Origin: Spirosoma oryzae
GTDB lineage: Bacteria > Bacteroidota > Bacteroidia > Cytophagales > Spirosomataceae
DNA: 64,000 nucleotides
Direction of reading: 5' to 3'
NCBI RefSeq assembly: GCF_003002825.1
Contig: NZ_PVTE01000005.1
Span: 124,001-188,000, forward strand
In this document: piece after piece, positions 36,814 through 48,100 of the stretch
Layout of the letters: every line of letters starts with the position of its first letter
Numbering within the stretch: position 1 is the stretch's first letter
Position numbers and translations under genes: made by a program
Notes under the pieces: generated by a model
The model's database searches: none
Told to the model about the DNA's origin: nothing
The model's input: only the letters and a program-made list of their open reading frames with translations

Positions 36814-39800
36814 ATGATGGACAAATCCTACTTAGTAGGTCGCGCCGACACTGTTCGGTGTACGAAAACCAGCACCGTTCTGGCGCGGCTAGGTGTGCTG
36901 GTTGTTCTATTGTGTGTTCTATTGGGGACACAAGCTGCGTTTGCGCAGGGCACGACGATCACCGGTAAAGTAACAGATGCTACTGGTGCTGGTCTACCTG
37001 GTGTTACGGTACAGGTCAAGGGAACGTCGAAAGGGACGACAACTGGTAGCGATGGTGCCTATCAGTTAGCTAATGTAGCTGCCAACTCGACACTTGTGTT
37101 CAGTTCGATCGGGTATACTTCTAAAGAAGAGTCAGTCGGGAATCGGTCAACAATCGATACGAGAATGACTGACGACACGAAAGCACTGGACGAAGTTGTA
37201 GTCGTAGGATATGGTACTGCGAAACGGAAAGATCTGACGGGTTCGGTAGCCCAGGTGAGTGCTAAAGATTTCAACGCCGGGATTAACCCCAACCCACTTC
37301 AGGCTATTCAGGGTAAGGTAGCGGGTCTGGTGATTACACAACCTTCGGGTGACCCTAACCAAACCCCAACAGTTCGGTTGCGGGGATATACCTCACTAGC
37401 CGGTGGTTCCGATCCTCTATATGTGGTCGACGGTATGATCGGGGTTCCTATTAACACGCTTTCGCCAAATGACATCGAGTCGATGGATGTATTGAAAGAT
37501 GCATCAGCTGCCGCTATCTATGGGTCGAGAGCAGCCAATGGCGTTATTCTGATTACGACGAAACGCGGTAAGTCGGGTCGGACGACAGTAGGTTTCAGCA
37601 ATTACGTTGGTATTGCTACGATCTCTCGTCGGTATGAAATGCTAAATGCACAAGGCTACAGAGATGCCGTTACGCAAATAAAAGGAGCTGCCTCATTGAA
37701 CGATGCCCAACGTTTCCCCGCCGGAAACTATGATACGGACTGGCAGAAAGAGGTAACGCAGATTGGCACTGTCAATAATCATGATCTGTCTATTGCGGGT
37801 GGTTCGCAGGCGTTCAGCTACCGGGGTTCGGTTAACTATTTCAACCAGAATGGTATTGTAAAAAATACAGGGCTGGAGCGTGTAACGGGTCGTATCAATC
37901 TCGATCAGAAAGCATTCGATAACCGTCTGAACGTACAATACAATCTGTCGTATTCGGAATCGAACAAAAAGTATGACAGTGGTATCCTTGGCCGTGCTGT
38001 TACATTCCTGCCAACGCTGCCTATTCGGAATGCTGACGGATCGTATTACGAAGTAGGGGGTAGTTTTGACCTCTTCAACCCGGTGGCCATGCAGGAGAAT
38101 GTGATCAACAATGGCGTACAGCGGTATCTGCAAGGCGGTATGAATCTGCGTTACGAGATATTGGACGGTTTGACGGTGGGTGTAAATGGTCAGTTACAGC
38201 GTGACAACACGGTTAACAACTTCTACACCAACCCCAATATCAAAGCGTACTCTGCCAACAACGGCCGCGCAAGCCGGAATTTTTCCGAAAGCAATACAAA
38301 GCTGATCGAACTGACGGCCAATTACACCAAAGGATTTGGTAATCAAAGCAGCAACTACTCATTGCTGGGTGGTTACTCTTATCAGCAGTTTGACAACGAC
38401 GGCTTCCAGGCAGCTAACTCAGGTTTTGTAACACCAGATATTAACTTTAGCAATCTGGGTCTGGGCTCAGGTACACTGGTTAATCCGGGTAACACCTATG
38501 CTACATCATACCGCAACAGTTCGAAATTGATATCATTCTTCGGACGGGCTACGCTGAACCTGAATGATCGATACAACTTGACTGCTACGGTTCGTCGGGA
38601 TGGTAGTTCTAAATTCGGAGCAAACAATAAGTGGGGCGTGTTCCCGTCAGTTGGCGCAGGCTGGACAATTTCCAACGAGCCATTCTTCCCGAAGAGTAAT
38701 ACACTTAACTCGCTGAAACTGCGCGTTGGTTACGGGCAGACAGGAAACTCAGAAGGTATTGCTCCTTATAATTCGATTCAGCTATATGGGCAAACACCAA
38801 ATGCTTACTATGATGGTACGCTGGGTGACTTCCTGCCGGGTTATGGTATTACTCAGAACGCAAACCCAGATCTGAAATGGGAAGTACTTACCACGTCGAA
38901 CATCGGGCTTGATTTTCAACTGCTCGGTGGTCGGTTCCGCGGTACAGTAGAGTATTACAACAAGCTGACGAAGGACATGCTGTATCCGTACTCGGTACCC
39001 GCCGATGGGGTCAAGTATTTTGCTACATACATCCTGGCCAACGTAGGGTCGATGCGGAATAGCGGCTTCGAGCTATCGTTCGGTGGTGACGTAATCCAGA
39101 AAGGCGACTTCTCCTGGAACTCGACGATCAACGGGGCTTATAACAAAAACACGATTGTATCCCTGTCGAACGATCAGTTCAGCAATGGGCAGGTTCGTTT
39201 CAATGCGTTCAACGGTCGTGGTTTGTCTGATGTATTTGCCTCTTATCTGGTGGCTGGTCAGCCATTGGGTGAATTCAACAACGTGCCAACCTTCACCGGA
39301 AGTTATTCGTCTGATGGGCAGCCACTGTTGAAACCAGGATCGGGCGATACACCGGTAACCGACGTATCGAAAGCTGATGCTGCTGCGGGTGTTGCTTCGG
39401 GTAATTATGTCAAGCAGGGTAACCCACAACCCTTCCTGAATGCCTCGTTTATCAACACGTTCCGTTACAAAGGCTTCGACGTATACTTTCAGATACGGGG
39501 TACGTTTGGAAACACGATCCTCAATGCGATCCGGTCTAACCTGCTGATTCCAGGTTCTATTTTGGAAACAAACATGCTGCAAGGCGTAACGGACTTTCCT
39601 AAAAATTATGGTGTGAACGTATTGTCGACTAACTGGCTTGAAAGTGGTTCGTTTGTCCGGTTTGACAACTGGCAAATCGGCTACAACATTCCGCTAGGGG
39701 CTAGCAAGTACATTACTAATGCACGGGTTTATGTGGGTGGTAACAACCTGTTTATCCTGACCAAGTATAAGGGTATCGATCCTGAGTTACAGGTGAAAGC

Positions 39801-39930
39801 TGATTTGCAGACAAGCAATGGTGTAGTGCAGCAAGCACCCAACGCAGTTGGTTTAGATGGAGGAGGATACGGAAATACCGTTTATCCAAAGACGCGCACG
39901 TTCCAGTTAGGACTTAATCTGACGTTCTAA
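36814..39930 (+). CDS. SusC/RagA-family TonB-linked outer membrane protein
   Basis: 1038 residues from ATG 36814. Signal peptide with the hydrophobic run LGVLVVLLCVLLGTQAAFAQ (about 26-45). A carboxypeptidase-like domain (TTITGKVTDATGAGLPGVTV, to about 125) leads into the family TonB-box/plug start DEVVVVGYGTAKRKDLTGS. Plug and 22-strand barrel end TFQLGLNLTF. SusC proteins form the channel and the neighbouring SusD forms the lid of an oligosaccharide or peptide importer powered by ExbB/ExbD. susD follows after 124 bases with a hairpin between, common for SusC/D pairs. The substrate is unknown; no sigma/anti-sigma or hybrid two-component regulator is adjacent. Confidence 0.96.
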   Translation: MMDKSYLVGRADTVRCTKTSTVLARLGVLVVLLCVLLGTQAAFAQGTTITGKVTDATGAGLPGVTVQVKGTSKGTTTGSDGAYQLANVAANSTLVFSSIGYTSKEESVGNRSTIDTRMTDDTKALDEVVVVGYGTAKRKDLTGSVAQVSAKDFNAGINPNPLQAIQGKVAGLVITQPSGDPNQTPTVRLRGYTSLAGGSDPLYVVDGMIGVPINTLSPNDIESMDVLKDASAAAIYGSRAANGVILITTKRGKSGRTTVGFSNYVGIATISRRYEMLNAQGYRDAVTQIKGAASLNDAQRFPAGNYDTDWQKEVTQIGTVNNHDLSIAGGSQAFSYRGSVNYFNQNGIVKNTGLERVTGRINLDQKAFDNRLNVQYNLSYSESNKKYDSGILGRAVTFLPTLPIRNADGSYYEVGGSFDLFNPVAMQENVINNGVQRYLQGGMNLRYEILDGLTVGVNGQLQRDNTVNNFYTNPNIKAYSANNGRASRNFSESNTKLIELTANYTKGFGNQSSNYSLLGGYSYQQFDNDGFQAANSGFVTPDINFSNLGLGSGTLVNPGNTYATSYRNSSKLISFFGRATLNLNDRYNLTATVRRDGSSKFGANNKWGVFPSVGAGWTISNEPFFPKSNTLNSLKLRVGYGQTGNSEGIAPYNSIQLYGQTPNAYYDGTLGDFLPGYGITQNANPDLKWEVLTTSNIGLDFQLLGGRFRGTVEYYNKLTKDMLYPYSVPADGVKYFATYILANVGSMRNSGFELSFGGDVIQKGDFSWNSTINGAYNKNTIVSLSNDQFSNGQVRFNAFNGRGLSDVFASYLVAGQPLGEFNNVPTFTGSYSSDGQPLLKPGSGDTPVTDVSKADAAAGVASGNYVKQGNPQPFLNASFINTFRYKGFDVYFQIRGTFGNTILNAIRSNLLIPGSILETNMLQGVTDFPKNYGVNVLSTNWLESGSFVRFDNWQIGYNIPLGASKYITNARVYVGGNNLFILTKYKGIDPELQVKADLQTSNGVVQQAPNAVGLDGGGYGNTVYPKTRTFQLGLNLTF

Positions 39931-39943
39931 GCTGGTTCTTAAA

Positions 39944-39977
39944 ACGAAGTCGAGTTTTAAGAAATACTCGGCTTCGT
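39944..39977 (+). terminator. Intercistronic hairpin between susC and susD
   Basis: 12-bp stem (39944-39955 with 39966-39977; one G-T pair) without a long T run. More likely a partial attenuator or 3' end stabiliser than a full stop, since susD follows. Confidence 0.5.
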
Positions 39978-40054
39978 CCAACCTGTTCTGATCAACATAT
40001 CGTTAGCATTAGACATAATGCTAACGATGTAACTGGTTAACCATCAAAACATCA

Positions 40055-41533
40055 ATGAAGCGAATAAACATAAAACTATTTCTGGGCTGCTCGGTACTCA
40101 TGCTGACAGGGCAGGCCTGCACCGATCTTACGGAAACGACGTACGACGTCATTCCAACTAGTGGATCATTCGGTAGTACAGCAGCACAGCAGGCAGCTCT
40201 CATTGGCCCTTTGTATAGTGGGCTTGGCAACTACTACGCCAATATGACTAACCTCAATACGGTGACGGACGAGCAGATCGTTCCAACCCGTGGTGGTGAC
40301 TGGAAAGACGGTGATAACTGGAAACGGCTGTACACCCATACCTGGGACCCCGTCACAGACAATGGTCAGTTCAATGGACCCTGGACCTGGTGCTACAACA
40401 ACATCACCAGCATCAATCAGCAGTTAGGTACTGCCACTAGTGCTGGTGTGAAAGCGGAGTTGCGGGCGTTGCGCGCGTTCTTTCACTATCAGGCGATGGA
40501 CCTTTTCGGAAATGTGATTATTTCCGATGCTGTAGGTAATACTACACCCGCTCAGAGCACTCGCGCCCAGGTTTTTGCTTTCGTAGAGAAAGAGCTTCTG
40601 GCTGTGTACTCAGATCTGAGTGATGTATCAGGGGGCGCGTATTACGGCCGAATGAACAAATATGTCGCCGACATGATTCTGGCCAAGTTATATCTGAACG
40701 CACAGGTATATACAGGTACGCCCCGCTGGGCCGACGCGATTACCCGCTGCACGAACATTATCAATTCTGGCAAGTTTCAGCTTCCCAACGACTATTTCAG
40801 CAACTTTGTCGTGCAGAACCAGAACTCGCCGGAGATCATTCTGGCTACCCCGTTCGACAAATCGAAGCGCGGAGGATTCCACCCGCAGATGCAGACCCTC
40901 CACTATCTGAACCAGTTGACGTACAACATCGGTACGGCTCCATGGAACGGATTTGCTGCCGTTACCGAGTTCTATAACTCGTTCGACGACAAGGACATTC
41001 GTAAGAAGCAGTGGATTGTCGGTCAACAGTATAAGGCCGATGGAACGCCCCTCAGTGATGATGGTGTACCGCTGGTGTACCGCCCGGAAATTGAGTCGTT
41101 TGCTTTCGACGCCGGTGCTAATGGTCGCCTGGCGGGTGTCCGGACACAGAAATATGAGATTCAGCGTAATAACAGCTTTACCGAACAGGATAACGACTTT
41201 GTCGTCTACCGTTTGGCAGACGTATACCTGATGCGTGCAGAAGCCAATCTGCGGCTGGGCAATACAGCAACTGCCATCACCGATGCTAATGTGGTGCGGA
41301 CTCGTACTGGTTTGTCACCATACACAAGCCTGACGTTAACGGAACTGTTGGCAGAGCGAGGTCGCGAATTAGCCTGGGAATATCACCGCCGTCAGGATAT
41401 GATTCGGTTTGGTGTATTCGGTGCAGCGAAGCGATTCAAGCCTGCTGATTCTGATAATCACTGGGAGCTATATCCGATTCCGCGCGATCAGCTGGCGCTG
41501 AACCCAAATTTGAAACAGAATCCGGGGTACTAA
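40055..41533 (+). CDS. SusD/RagB-family nutrient-binding outer membrane lipoprotein
   Basis: 492 residues. Lipoprotein signal with lipobox TGQAC (Cys22). SusD features include the long TPR-like helical framework (AELRALRAFFHYQAMDLFGN near residues 130-150), DVYLMRAEANLRLG, and the C-terminal AWEYHRRQDMIRFGVF and LYPIPRDQLALNPNL blocks. It sits on the outer leaflet as lid of the SusC channel and binds ligand. It follows susC directly and is closed by a strong terminator, so susCD form a unit. The ligand cannot be told; typical SusD use is for glycans, RagB-like for peptides. Confidence 0.95.
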   Translation: MKRINIKLFLGCSVLMLTGQACTDLTETTYDVIPTSGSFGSTAAQQAALIGPLYSGLGNYYANMTNLNTVTDEQIVPTRGGDWKDGDNWKRLYTHTWDPVTDNGQFNGPWTWCYNNITSINQQLGTATSAGVKAELRALRAFFHYQAMDLFGNVIISDAVGNTTPAQSTRAQVFAFVEKELLAVYSDLSDVSGGAYYGRMNKYVADMILAKLYLNAQVYTGTPRWADAITRCTNIINSGKFQLPNDYFSNFVVQNQNSPEIILATPFDKSKRGGFHPQMQTLHYLNQLTYNIGTAPWNGFAAVTEFYNSFDDKDIRKKQWIVGQQYKADGTPLSDDGVPLVYRPEIESFAFDAGANGRLAGVRTQKYEIQRNNSFTEQDNDFVVYRLADVYLMRAEANLRLGNTATAITDANVVRTRTGLSPYTSLTLTELLAERGRELAWEYHRRQDMIRFGVFGAAKRFKPADSDNHWELYPIPRDQLALNPNLKQNPGY

Positions 41534-41544
41534 TCGTAATAGGT

Positions 41545-41592
41545 GTACAATGCAAAAAGCAGGTTTGAAAAAGCCTGCTTTTTGCATTGTAC
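41545..41592 (+). terminator. Intrinsic terminator after susD
   Basis: 19-bp perfect inverted repeat (41545-41563 with 41574-41592), loop of 10. It begins 11 bases after the susD stop and is the strongest hairpin of this block; it separates susCD from the following FG-GAP genes. Confidence 0.85.
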
Positions 41593-41684
41593 TGGATCAA
41601 AGGAGTTAAGTGTGTGTTAAACCAAACCGCTATTTGGGCATAAATGTGTATTTTTACTATATGTATTTGTCGGCTTTTCGTTAA

Positions 41685-44600
41685 GTGTATAGCGTACCTG
41701 TAACTAGTAAGATTTCCGTGTTCAAGCAATTAAAGTTCATTCAGTGTGTTTTATTGGTCTTACTATTAGCCAGTTGTAAAGCTAAGATAGAACAGACCGA
41801 ACCGCTTTTTAAGAAAGTAGCCGAAGAGGAAACTAATATTCATTTTTCAAATGTCGTCACCGACGAAAAAGACTTCAATGTATTCAACTACCGCAACTTT
41901 TATAATGGTGGTGGTGTCGCGATCGGTGATGTGAATGGCGATGGCTGGCCCGACGTATTTCTGATCGCCAACATGGGTGATAACCAGCTTTATATCAATC
42001 GAACAAAAAAGGAAAAAACGCCACAGCTACGTTTTGAGAAAGTAACCGAAAAAGCGGGAGTAGCCGGAAAGCGTGCCTGGAGTACAGGCGCTACCTTCGC
42101 GGATGTTAATGGGGATGGAAAATTAGATCTATACGTGTGTAATGCCGGTATTCGGGAGGGCGATGACCGGGCCAACGAATTGTACATAAATACTGGTAAC
42201 GACAAGACCGGTACGCCAATATTTGTTGAGCAGGCAGCAGCATACGGTCTCGACGATCGGGGCTATTCTACCCACGCAGCTTTCTTTGATTATGATCGTG
42301 ATGGTGATCTCGACATGTATTTACTCAACAATAGTTTTATGCCTGTTGGTCGACTACAGTATGCGAACATGCGCGATCAACGAGACCCATTAGGCGGACA
42401 CAAACTGTTTCGTAACGATAACAACCATTTTACGGATGTAAGCGAACAGGCTGGCATATATGGTAGTCTGATTGGGTTTGGTCTGGGCATAACAATAGGT
42501 GATGTCAATAATGATAACTGGCCGGACATTTACATTTCGAATGACTTTTATGAACGCGACTATTTATACATCAATAAGCAGAATGGCGCATTTGAAGAAT
42601 CGGTAAAGGAGTCGATGCCCCATATCAGTCTATCCTCGATGGGCGCTGATGTAGCCGATGTAAACAATGACGGCAGACTGGACATATTCACAACCGATAT
42701 GCTGCCCGGTAACGACAAGCGTGTAAAGCGTACGTCGACATTTGAAAGTCATGATCTGGAGAAGATCAAGCTGGATCGTGATTTTCACTATCAGGTGATG
42801 CAAAACATGTTGCAGCTAAATCAGGGTAATGACCTTGAAAACGACAAACGTCCCGTATTCAGCGAGATCGCCCGGTTTGCAGGCGTATCGGCTACCGACT
42901 GGAGCTGGGGGGCCTTACTATTTGATATGGATGGCGATGGCAACAAGGATATTTTCGTTGCCAACGGTATAGCCAGAGATGTGACGGATCAGGATTTTGT
43001 CAACTTTCTGGCTGATAGAGAGAACATGGCGCAGATTGCCCGGCAACGATCGTTTGACTTCAAAGAATTCCTGAATAAAGCGCCTTCCGAAGGCATACCA
43101 AACTACGCGTTTCATAACGACGGGCAATTGCATTTCACGAATAAAGCAGCTGATTGGGGGTTAGCCGAGCCTAATTTCTCGAACGGATCTGCGTATGGTG
43201 ATCTGGACAACGACGGTGATCTGGACTTGATTGTCAATAATATGAATGCACCTGTGGCCGTATACCAGAACCAGGCGCAGCAGACAACTAAACCTAATTA
43301 TCTGAGCGTAAAATTAGTCGGTCAGCAACGTAATCTGTTCGGTATAGGTGCCAGAGTATCTGTATACCAGAAAGGGAAAATACAGGTGTTAGAGCAGATG
43401 CCAAATCGTGGTTTTGAATCATCGGTGGATTTGACGATGGTCTTCGGGCTTGGCAAGAATCCACGTATTGATTCTGTGGTTGTTGTGTGGCCTAACGATC
43501 GCTCACAAACAATAAAGCAGCCTAGCGCCAACCAGGCACTTACTATTCAACAAAATAAGGCAACGGCGATCTGGCGACCGTCACTGGAAGTGAGGGACGT
43601 TCCATTCAAGGACAACACGAAAGCCGCTAACCTTACTTTCCTTCATAAAGAAAGTAATTTCGTCGACTACAATCGTGATCCGTTGCTAAAGCAGCAGCTC
43701 TCGACACAGGGCCCGGCGATGGCGACTGGCGATGTGAACGGTGATGGTCTCGACGATGTATTTTTGGGTGGAGCAAGCGGGCAGTCGCACCGGCTCTATC
43801 TACAGCAGCAAGGAGGAACATTTGTTGATAAAACCCCCACCGTAATTGGTCAGGATACAACGTATGAGGCTGTCGATGCCGTTTTTTTCGATGCAGATGG
43901 AGACAACGATCTTGATTTGTACGTGGTATCGGGTAGTAATGAGTTTAGCCCCGAAGCCGATGAATTACTGGATCGATTGTACATTAACGATGGTAAAGCC
44001 GGCTTTACGCGCGCCGATGGTAAGTTGCCGAACCTGAAAGCGAGTGGTTCGTGTGTAGCCGCAGCGGACTTCGACCATGATGGCGACGTCGATTTATTCG
44101 TCGGCTCTCGGCTGATTCCTGGCCAATACGGGCAGAATCCACCAAGCTATCTCCTGACTAACGACGGAACCGGTTCGTTTAAAAACTATACCCGCCGGTC
44201 GCTACCCGAAGCCGAAAAACTGGGTATGGTAACTGATGCCGCCTGGGTCGATCTCAACGGCGATCAATACCCTGAATTGATAGTCGTGGGCGACTGGGAG
44301 CCGATTCGATTATTTACCAATAAACGTGGCCGACTGGAGCAGGATAATACATCGGCTATACAGTCGGAAACAGGTGAGCCGCTGAAAACAAACGGCTGGT
44401 GGAATTGCCTTAAGGTTGGTGATGCCGATAATGATGGTGATCTAGATATCGTCGTTGGCAACTTAGGGCTGAACACCCGTATCAGAGCTACGCAGTCGAC
44501 TCCCGCCGAACTCTATACAGGCGACTTCGATCAAAACGGTACCATGGAGCAAATCATTAATTGCGCTGACGAAACGGGGGAACTGTATCCAATGGTACTT

Positions 44601-45125
44601 AAGAGTGATTTACAACGGCAAATGCCTTCGATTAAAAAGAAGTTCGTAAAGTTTACAGACTATGCCGGCAAGAAGTTAAACGAAATTCTGGATGAGTCTC
44701 AGCTTAAGCAGGCGGTTGTTAAACAGGCTTTCATGAGTACATCGGTGCTCCTGCGCAACGAAGGACGTGGTCGATTTATCTGTCAGACGTTGCCCACGGC
44801 GGCTCAGTTCTCGCCCGTTTGTGGGGCCGCTTTCGTTGACTATGACCGGGACGGCCGGACCGATCTGGTACTGGCTGGTAATTTCTTCGACGTATTGCCG
44901 GAGATAGGGCGATATGACGCCAGTTATGGGTTATTACTGCATAACATGGGTCGTGTGCCGAAAACGGGCGACATAGACTATGCGCCTGTCAGCCATCGAC
45001 AATCCGGTTTTTTTGTCAGAGGGCAGACGCGCAGGCTGGAACAGTTGAAACAGGGACAGCTGGTATTAGCTAAAAATAATGACCGGGTACAGCTCTTTAC
45101 ACTCAAAACAAAATTGACGAAATAA
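41685..45125 (+). CDS. FG-GAP/VCBS repeat protein with ASPIC/UnbV domain (CRTAC1-like)
   Basis: 1146 residues; possible starts are GTG 41685 or GTG 41718, the second giving a clean signal (FKQLKFIQCVLLVLLLASC). The lipobox LLLASC marks it as a lipoprotein. It has many FG-GAP repeats with calcium loops such as DVNGDGWPD, DVNGDGKLD, DYDRDGDLD and DFDHDGDVD, in two groups around an ASPIC/UnbV domain (GIGARVSVYQ, VFGLGKNPRIDSVVVVWPND, near residues 545-605). The fold is a beta-propeller on the cell surface or in the periplasm, thought to mediate binding. The next gene is a diverged copy. It lies in a separate transcript from susCD but in the same orientation. No enzyme motif seen. Confidence 0.88.
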   Translation: MYSVPVTSKISVFKQLKFIQCVLLVLLLASCKAKIEQTEPLFKKVAEEETNIHFSNVVTDEKDFNVFNYRNFYNGGGVAIGDVNGDGWPDVFLIANMGDNQLYINRTKKEKTPQLRFEKVTEKAGVAGKRAWSTGATFADVNGDGKLDLYVCNAGIREGDDRANELYINTGNDKTGTPIFVEQAAAYGLDDRGYSTHAAFFDYDRDGDLDMYLLNNSFMPVGRLQYANMRDQRDPLGGHKLFRNDNNHFTDVSEQAGIYGSLIGFGLGITIGDVNNDNWPDIYISNDFYERDYLYINKQNGAFEESVKESMPHISLSSMGADVADVNNDGRLDIFTTDMLPGNDKRVKRTSTFESHDLEKIKLDRDFHYQVMQNMLQLNQGNDLENDKRPVFSEIARFAGVSATDWSWGALLFDMDGDGNKDIFVANGIARDVTDQDFVNFLADRENMAQIARQRSFDFKEFLNKAPSEGIPNYAFHNDGQLHFTNKAADWGLAEPNFSNGSAYGDLDNDGDLDLIVNNMNAPVAVYQNQAQQTTKPNYLSVKLVGQQRNLFGIGARVSVYQKGKIQVLEQMPNRGFESSVDLTMVFGLGKNPRIDSVVVVWPNDRSQTIKQPSANQALTIQQNKATAIWRPSLEVRDVPFKDNTKAANLTFLHKESNFVDYNRDPLLKQQLSTQGPAMATGDVNGDGLDDVFLGGASGQSHRLYLQQQGGTFVDKTPTVIGQDTTYEAVDAVFFDADGDNDLDLYVVSGSNEFSPEADELLDRLYINDGKAGFTRADGKLPNLKASGSCVAAADFDHDGDVDLFVGSRLIPGQYGQNPPSYLLTNDGTGSFKNYTRRSLPEAEKLGMVTDAAWVDLNGDQYPELIVVGDWEPIRLFTNKRGRLEQDNTSAIQSETGEPLKTNGWWNCLKVGDADNDGDLDIVVGNLGLNTRIRATQSTPAELYTGDFDQNGTMEQIINCADETGELYPMVLKSDLQRQMPSIKKKFVKFTDYAGKKLNEILDESQLKQAVVKQAFMSTSVLLRNEGRGRFICQTLPTAAQFSPVCGAAFVDYDRDGRTDLVLAGNFFDVLPEIGRYDASYGLLLHNMGRVPKTGDIDYAPVSHRQSGFFVRGQTRRLEQLKQGQLVLAKNNDRVQLFTLKTKLTK

Positions 45126-45145
45126 CGCCCACTTCGTAACCTGAA

Positions 45146-48100
45146 ATGAAACGTTCGCTTGTATTTGCACTACTCGGTAGTTTACTATCGCTGAGCAGCT
45201 GCCAGTTTTTTCGCTCAGAAAAACCACTTTTCGTAACTCTTGATTCAACTAAGACCGGGATTGGGTTTGTCAATCAGTTGGTACCGACTACTAAACTCAA
45301 TATTCTGGACTACCTTTATTTTTACAATGGAGGAGGTGTGTCGGCCGGTGACATTAATAACGACGGCTTGACGGATTTATACTTCGTTTCCAACCAGGGA
45401 GCGAATAAGTTATACCTCAATAAAGGGGGGTTCAAATTCGAAGACGTTACGAAACAGGCGGGTGTCGGTGGCTACGCTGATTGGCAAACCGGGTCGACAA
45501 TGGCTGATGTAAACGGCGACGGATGGCTGGATATTTACGTTTGTGCTGTTGGTAATTTTCGAGGGTTGGAAGGAGCTAATGAACTCTACATTAACAATGG
45601 CGACGGGACGTTCACCGAAAAAGCCGCTGATTATGGCCTCGACTTCACCGGGTTTTCTACACAGGCCGCTTTTTTCGATTACGATCACGACGGCGATCTG
45701 GACTGCTACTTACTGAACCACGCTATACACACGTCGCGTAGCTACGACCGGGTTACGGCCCGAAGCTTACGAAATAACGAATCCGGCGATTATCTATACC
45801 AAAACCAGTTACGATCGGCCGACTCAGCAACGTCTGCCAAAAAGCAAGCTCGTTTTGTCGATGTAAGCAACAAAGCAGGCATATACGGCGCTGCGATGGG
45901 CTACGGACTGGGCATCTCAGTCGCGGATATCAATAACGACGGGTGGGAGGATCTGTATGTATCAAACGACTTTCACGAAGACGATTATTATTACGTCAAT
46001 AACAAAAACGGTACGTTCACGGAAAGCGCCAAAAAAGCGTTTATGCACACAAGCCGATTCTCGATGGGTAACGACATCGCGGATATCAACAACGATGGAT
46101 TTGCCGACGTTGTAACGCTTGACATGTACCCGGACGATGAGGTTGTCGAAAAACAATCACTGGGCGAAGATCCACTCGACATTTTTTATTACAAACTGGA
46201 GTATGGCTATATGAATCAATATAGCCGTAACTGCTTGCAGTTGAGTCAGTCAGGTGAAAAATTTGTTGATATTGGGGCAATGGCCGGGGTCGCTGCCACC
46301 GACTGGAGTTGGTCGCCCTTACTGGCTGATTACGATAATGATGGAATTCGGGACCTCTTTGTTTCCAATGGTATCGTTCATCGTCCCAACAATCTCGATT
46401 ACGTCAAATACGCTTCGGATGATTCATTACGATACGCTGCGGAAACATCCGCAACGTTAGACGAACGGGCTATCAAGATGATGCCTGATGGTAAGATGCA
46501 TAACTATTTCTATCGCGGTACATCTTCACTACGCTTCGAAGACAAATCAAAAGACTGGGGATTTGAAACACCTAACTACGCTAACGGTGCTGTATATGCC
46601 GACCTGGACAACGATGGTGATCTTGATATAGTAACCAACAACATCGATTCGCCAGCAAGCATATACCAAAATGAAGCGCGTACCCTTTTTCCTGATAACA
46701 ACTATCTGACAGTCAAAATGCAGGGAGCTGTTCCTAACACATTCGGTGTAGGGGCAAAGGTTATTCTGAAATACGGTGGCACAGGTGGCGATAGTATGCA
46801 GGTAGCGCAGCTGATGCCAACGCGTGGTTTCGAGTCATCGGTTGCGCCGGAACTGCTGTTTGGATTGGGCAAACGAGCTACCGTCGATTCGCTGATTGTA
46901 ATCTGGCCCGACCAGCGTATGGAGGTGCGAACCGGCGTAAAAGTCAACCAGATCGTTCGACTCAAACAAAGCGACGCACATCTTGACGCGACTGCCTATC
47001 GCTACACCACCCCTGCCGGTCGGCCACTCTTTACAGATGTTACCAATCAGGACTCTATACCGTACGTTCATCGTGAGAATAAAGACTACTTTGATTTTGT
47101 CCGTGAATCGCTAATGCCGTTTCAGGTGTCGACGGAAGGCCCCCGGTTGGCAGTTGGCGACGTAAACGGCGATGGGCTTGACGACATATACGCCGGGGGG
47201 GCAAAGTGGCAATCGGGAAGTTTGTTGATGCAACAGCCAAACGGGCAATTCAAAGCAATCAAACAACCTGCCATCGTCGTCGACTCGGTATATGAAGACG
47301 TTGACGCATGCTTTTTTGATGCCGACGGTGATAAAGATCTGGACTTATATGTAGTGTCTGGTGGAAACGAATTTTTCGGTAAGTCTCCCGAACTTCTTGA
47401 TCGACTGTATATCAATGATGGAAAGGGAAACTTCAGCCGGAAAACAGACGCCTTGCCAGCAATGTATGACAACAAAAGCTGCGTTAGGCCATACGATGTC
47501 GATGGCGACGGTGATCTGGATTTGTTTGTTGGCGGGCGTGTTGTCAGCTACGCGTATGGAGAAATACCCAATTCTTATCTGCTGATTAATGACGGGAAAG
47601 GCAGATTCACGAATCAAATTGAGAGGATTGCCCCCGGCCTACAGAAAGTTGGTATGGTAACCGATGCTGTATGGGCTGATTACGATGGCGATAAAGACGT
47701 AGACTTACTACTAGTCGGTGATTGGATGCCCGTTCGGATCTTCACCAACGAAAAGGGTAATTTTCACGAAGAAAGCAAAATAACGGTCGGAAGTACGCCA
47801 CTTTCAGGCCTTTACCAGCGGATCGTTGCCGCCGATTTTGACCGTGACGGCGATGTGGACTTGATGGCAGCTAATCTGGGCACGAATAACAAGTTCCGAA
47901 AGGGTACTGATTCACAGTTGAAAATGTGGGTGAAGGACATCGACAACAACCAGAAAGTAGATCAAATACTGGCATATAGCCGGGGTGATGAGTGGTACCC
48001 GCTTGGGTTTAAAGATGAGCTAGGCAAGCAGATGCCTGGTATCATTAACAAACGCTTTACCGATTATGAGTCGTTTGCCGGCAAACAGCTCAGCGATATA